Assembly (NCBI RefSeq): GCF_018130145.1
Contig: NZ_JAFCMB010000037.1
Coordinates: 1-38,799, forward strand
Source of the DNA: Bradyrhizobium sp. AUGA SZCCT0176
GTDB lineage: Bacteria > Pseudomonadota > Alphaproteobacteria > Rhizobiales > Xanthobacteraceae
DNA: 38,799 nt
Direction: 5' to 3'
The translations under genes were made by a program, and so were the position numbers. A model generated the notes under the pieces. The model did no database searches. It saw only the letters and a program-made list of their open reading frames with translations, and had not been told where the DNA came from. Shown piece by piece: positions 38,764-38,799 of the stretch (its first letter is position 1; each line of letters opens with the position of its first letter).

Positions 38764-38799
38764 AACTTCCCTCCACCCCACGTTACATCATGTCACCGT

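Noticed and set aside
1..38799. CRISPR arrays, tRNA, rRNA or intact insertion sequences
   Set aside because: No regularly spaced repeats, no cloverleaf-like conserved T-loop/anticodon patterns and no transposase motifs were found by reading both strands.

Overview
The window looks like a chromosomal stretch of an alphaproteobacterium of the Bradyrhizobium/Rhodopseudomonas group (Nitrobacteraceae). This rests on recognition, not a search: high GC, an ECF sigma–ChrR pair, a DUF1127 protein, an alpha/beta-hydrolase–cyclase fusion, short tyrosine integrases, many tiny hypothetical genes, and a dispersed intergenic repeat I associate with that group. No tRNA, rRNA, CRISPR or intact transposase is visible.

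Bases 1–14 kb are accessory and mosaic: small hypothetical genes (several under 60 codons), a frameshifted thermonuclease relic, a tannase/feruloyl esterase, a cyclase fusion, two short tyrosine recombinases, a double-glycine-leader peptide, two SAM methyltransferases, a gamma-glutamylcyclotransferase-like protein, a DUF1127 protein and a winged-helix/TPR regulator. About ten diverged copies of one ~110-bp repeat lie between genes, and five of the seven convergent gaps hold one.

Bases 13.8–21 kb are a stress-response locus. An ECF sigma factor and its zinc anti-sigma factor ChrR (ligands H6, H31, C35, C38 and a cupin domain) are transcribed with a DUF1295 membrane protein. Divergent from them is an overlapping operon of FAD oxidoreductase, DUF1365 protein and CFA-synthase-like methyltransferase; DUF2177 and fasciclin genes flank it. 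I find the motif TGATCC-N16-CGTT in front of the sigma operon, the FAD operon, the DUF2177 gene and the fasciclin gene, plus one leftward copy before a tiny membrane ORF. About 0.07 chance occurrences are expected in the whole window on both strands, so this is probably the sigma factor's own promoter. The gene set matches the singlet-oxygen SigmaE–ChrR regulon of Rhodobacter and suggests membrane fatty-acid modification.

Bases 21.3–25.3 kb hold a response regulator, a CHASE3 HisKA_2/HWE-type kinase and a periplasmic sugar-binding-like protein in one operon without ABC permease or ATPase, followed by an orphan family-3 solute-binding protein on the other strand.

Bases 25.7–37.5 kb are one long catabolic island behind a divergent LysR regulator: ketopantoate-reductase-like, VOC, MaoC, CoA-transferase, AroE-like, an amino-acid-type ABC importer (two permeases, binding protein, ATPase), AroQ-like, Gfo/Idh/MocA, and a second importer set lacking its own ATPase. 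Genes overlap or nearly touch. The substrate is unknown; a quinate/shikimate-like or other hydroxylated cyclic acid is my guess. The window ends with a 5'-truncated FAD oxidoreductase.
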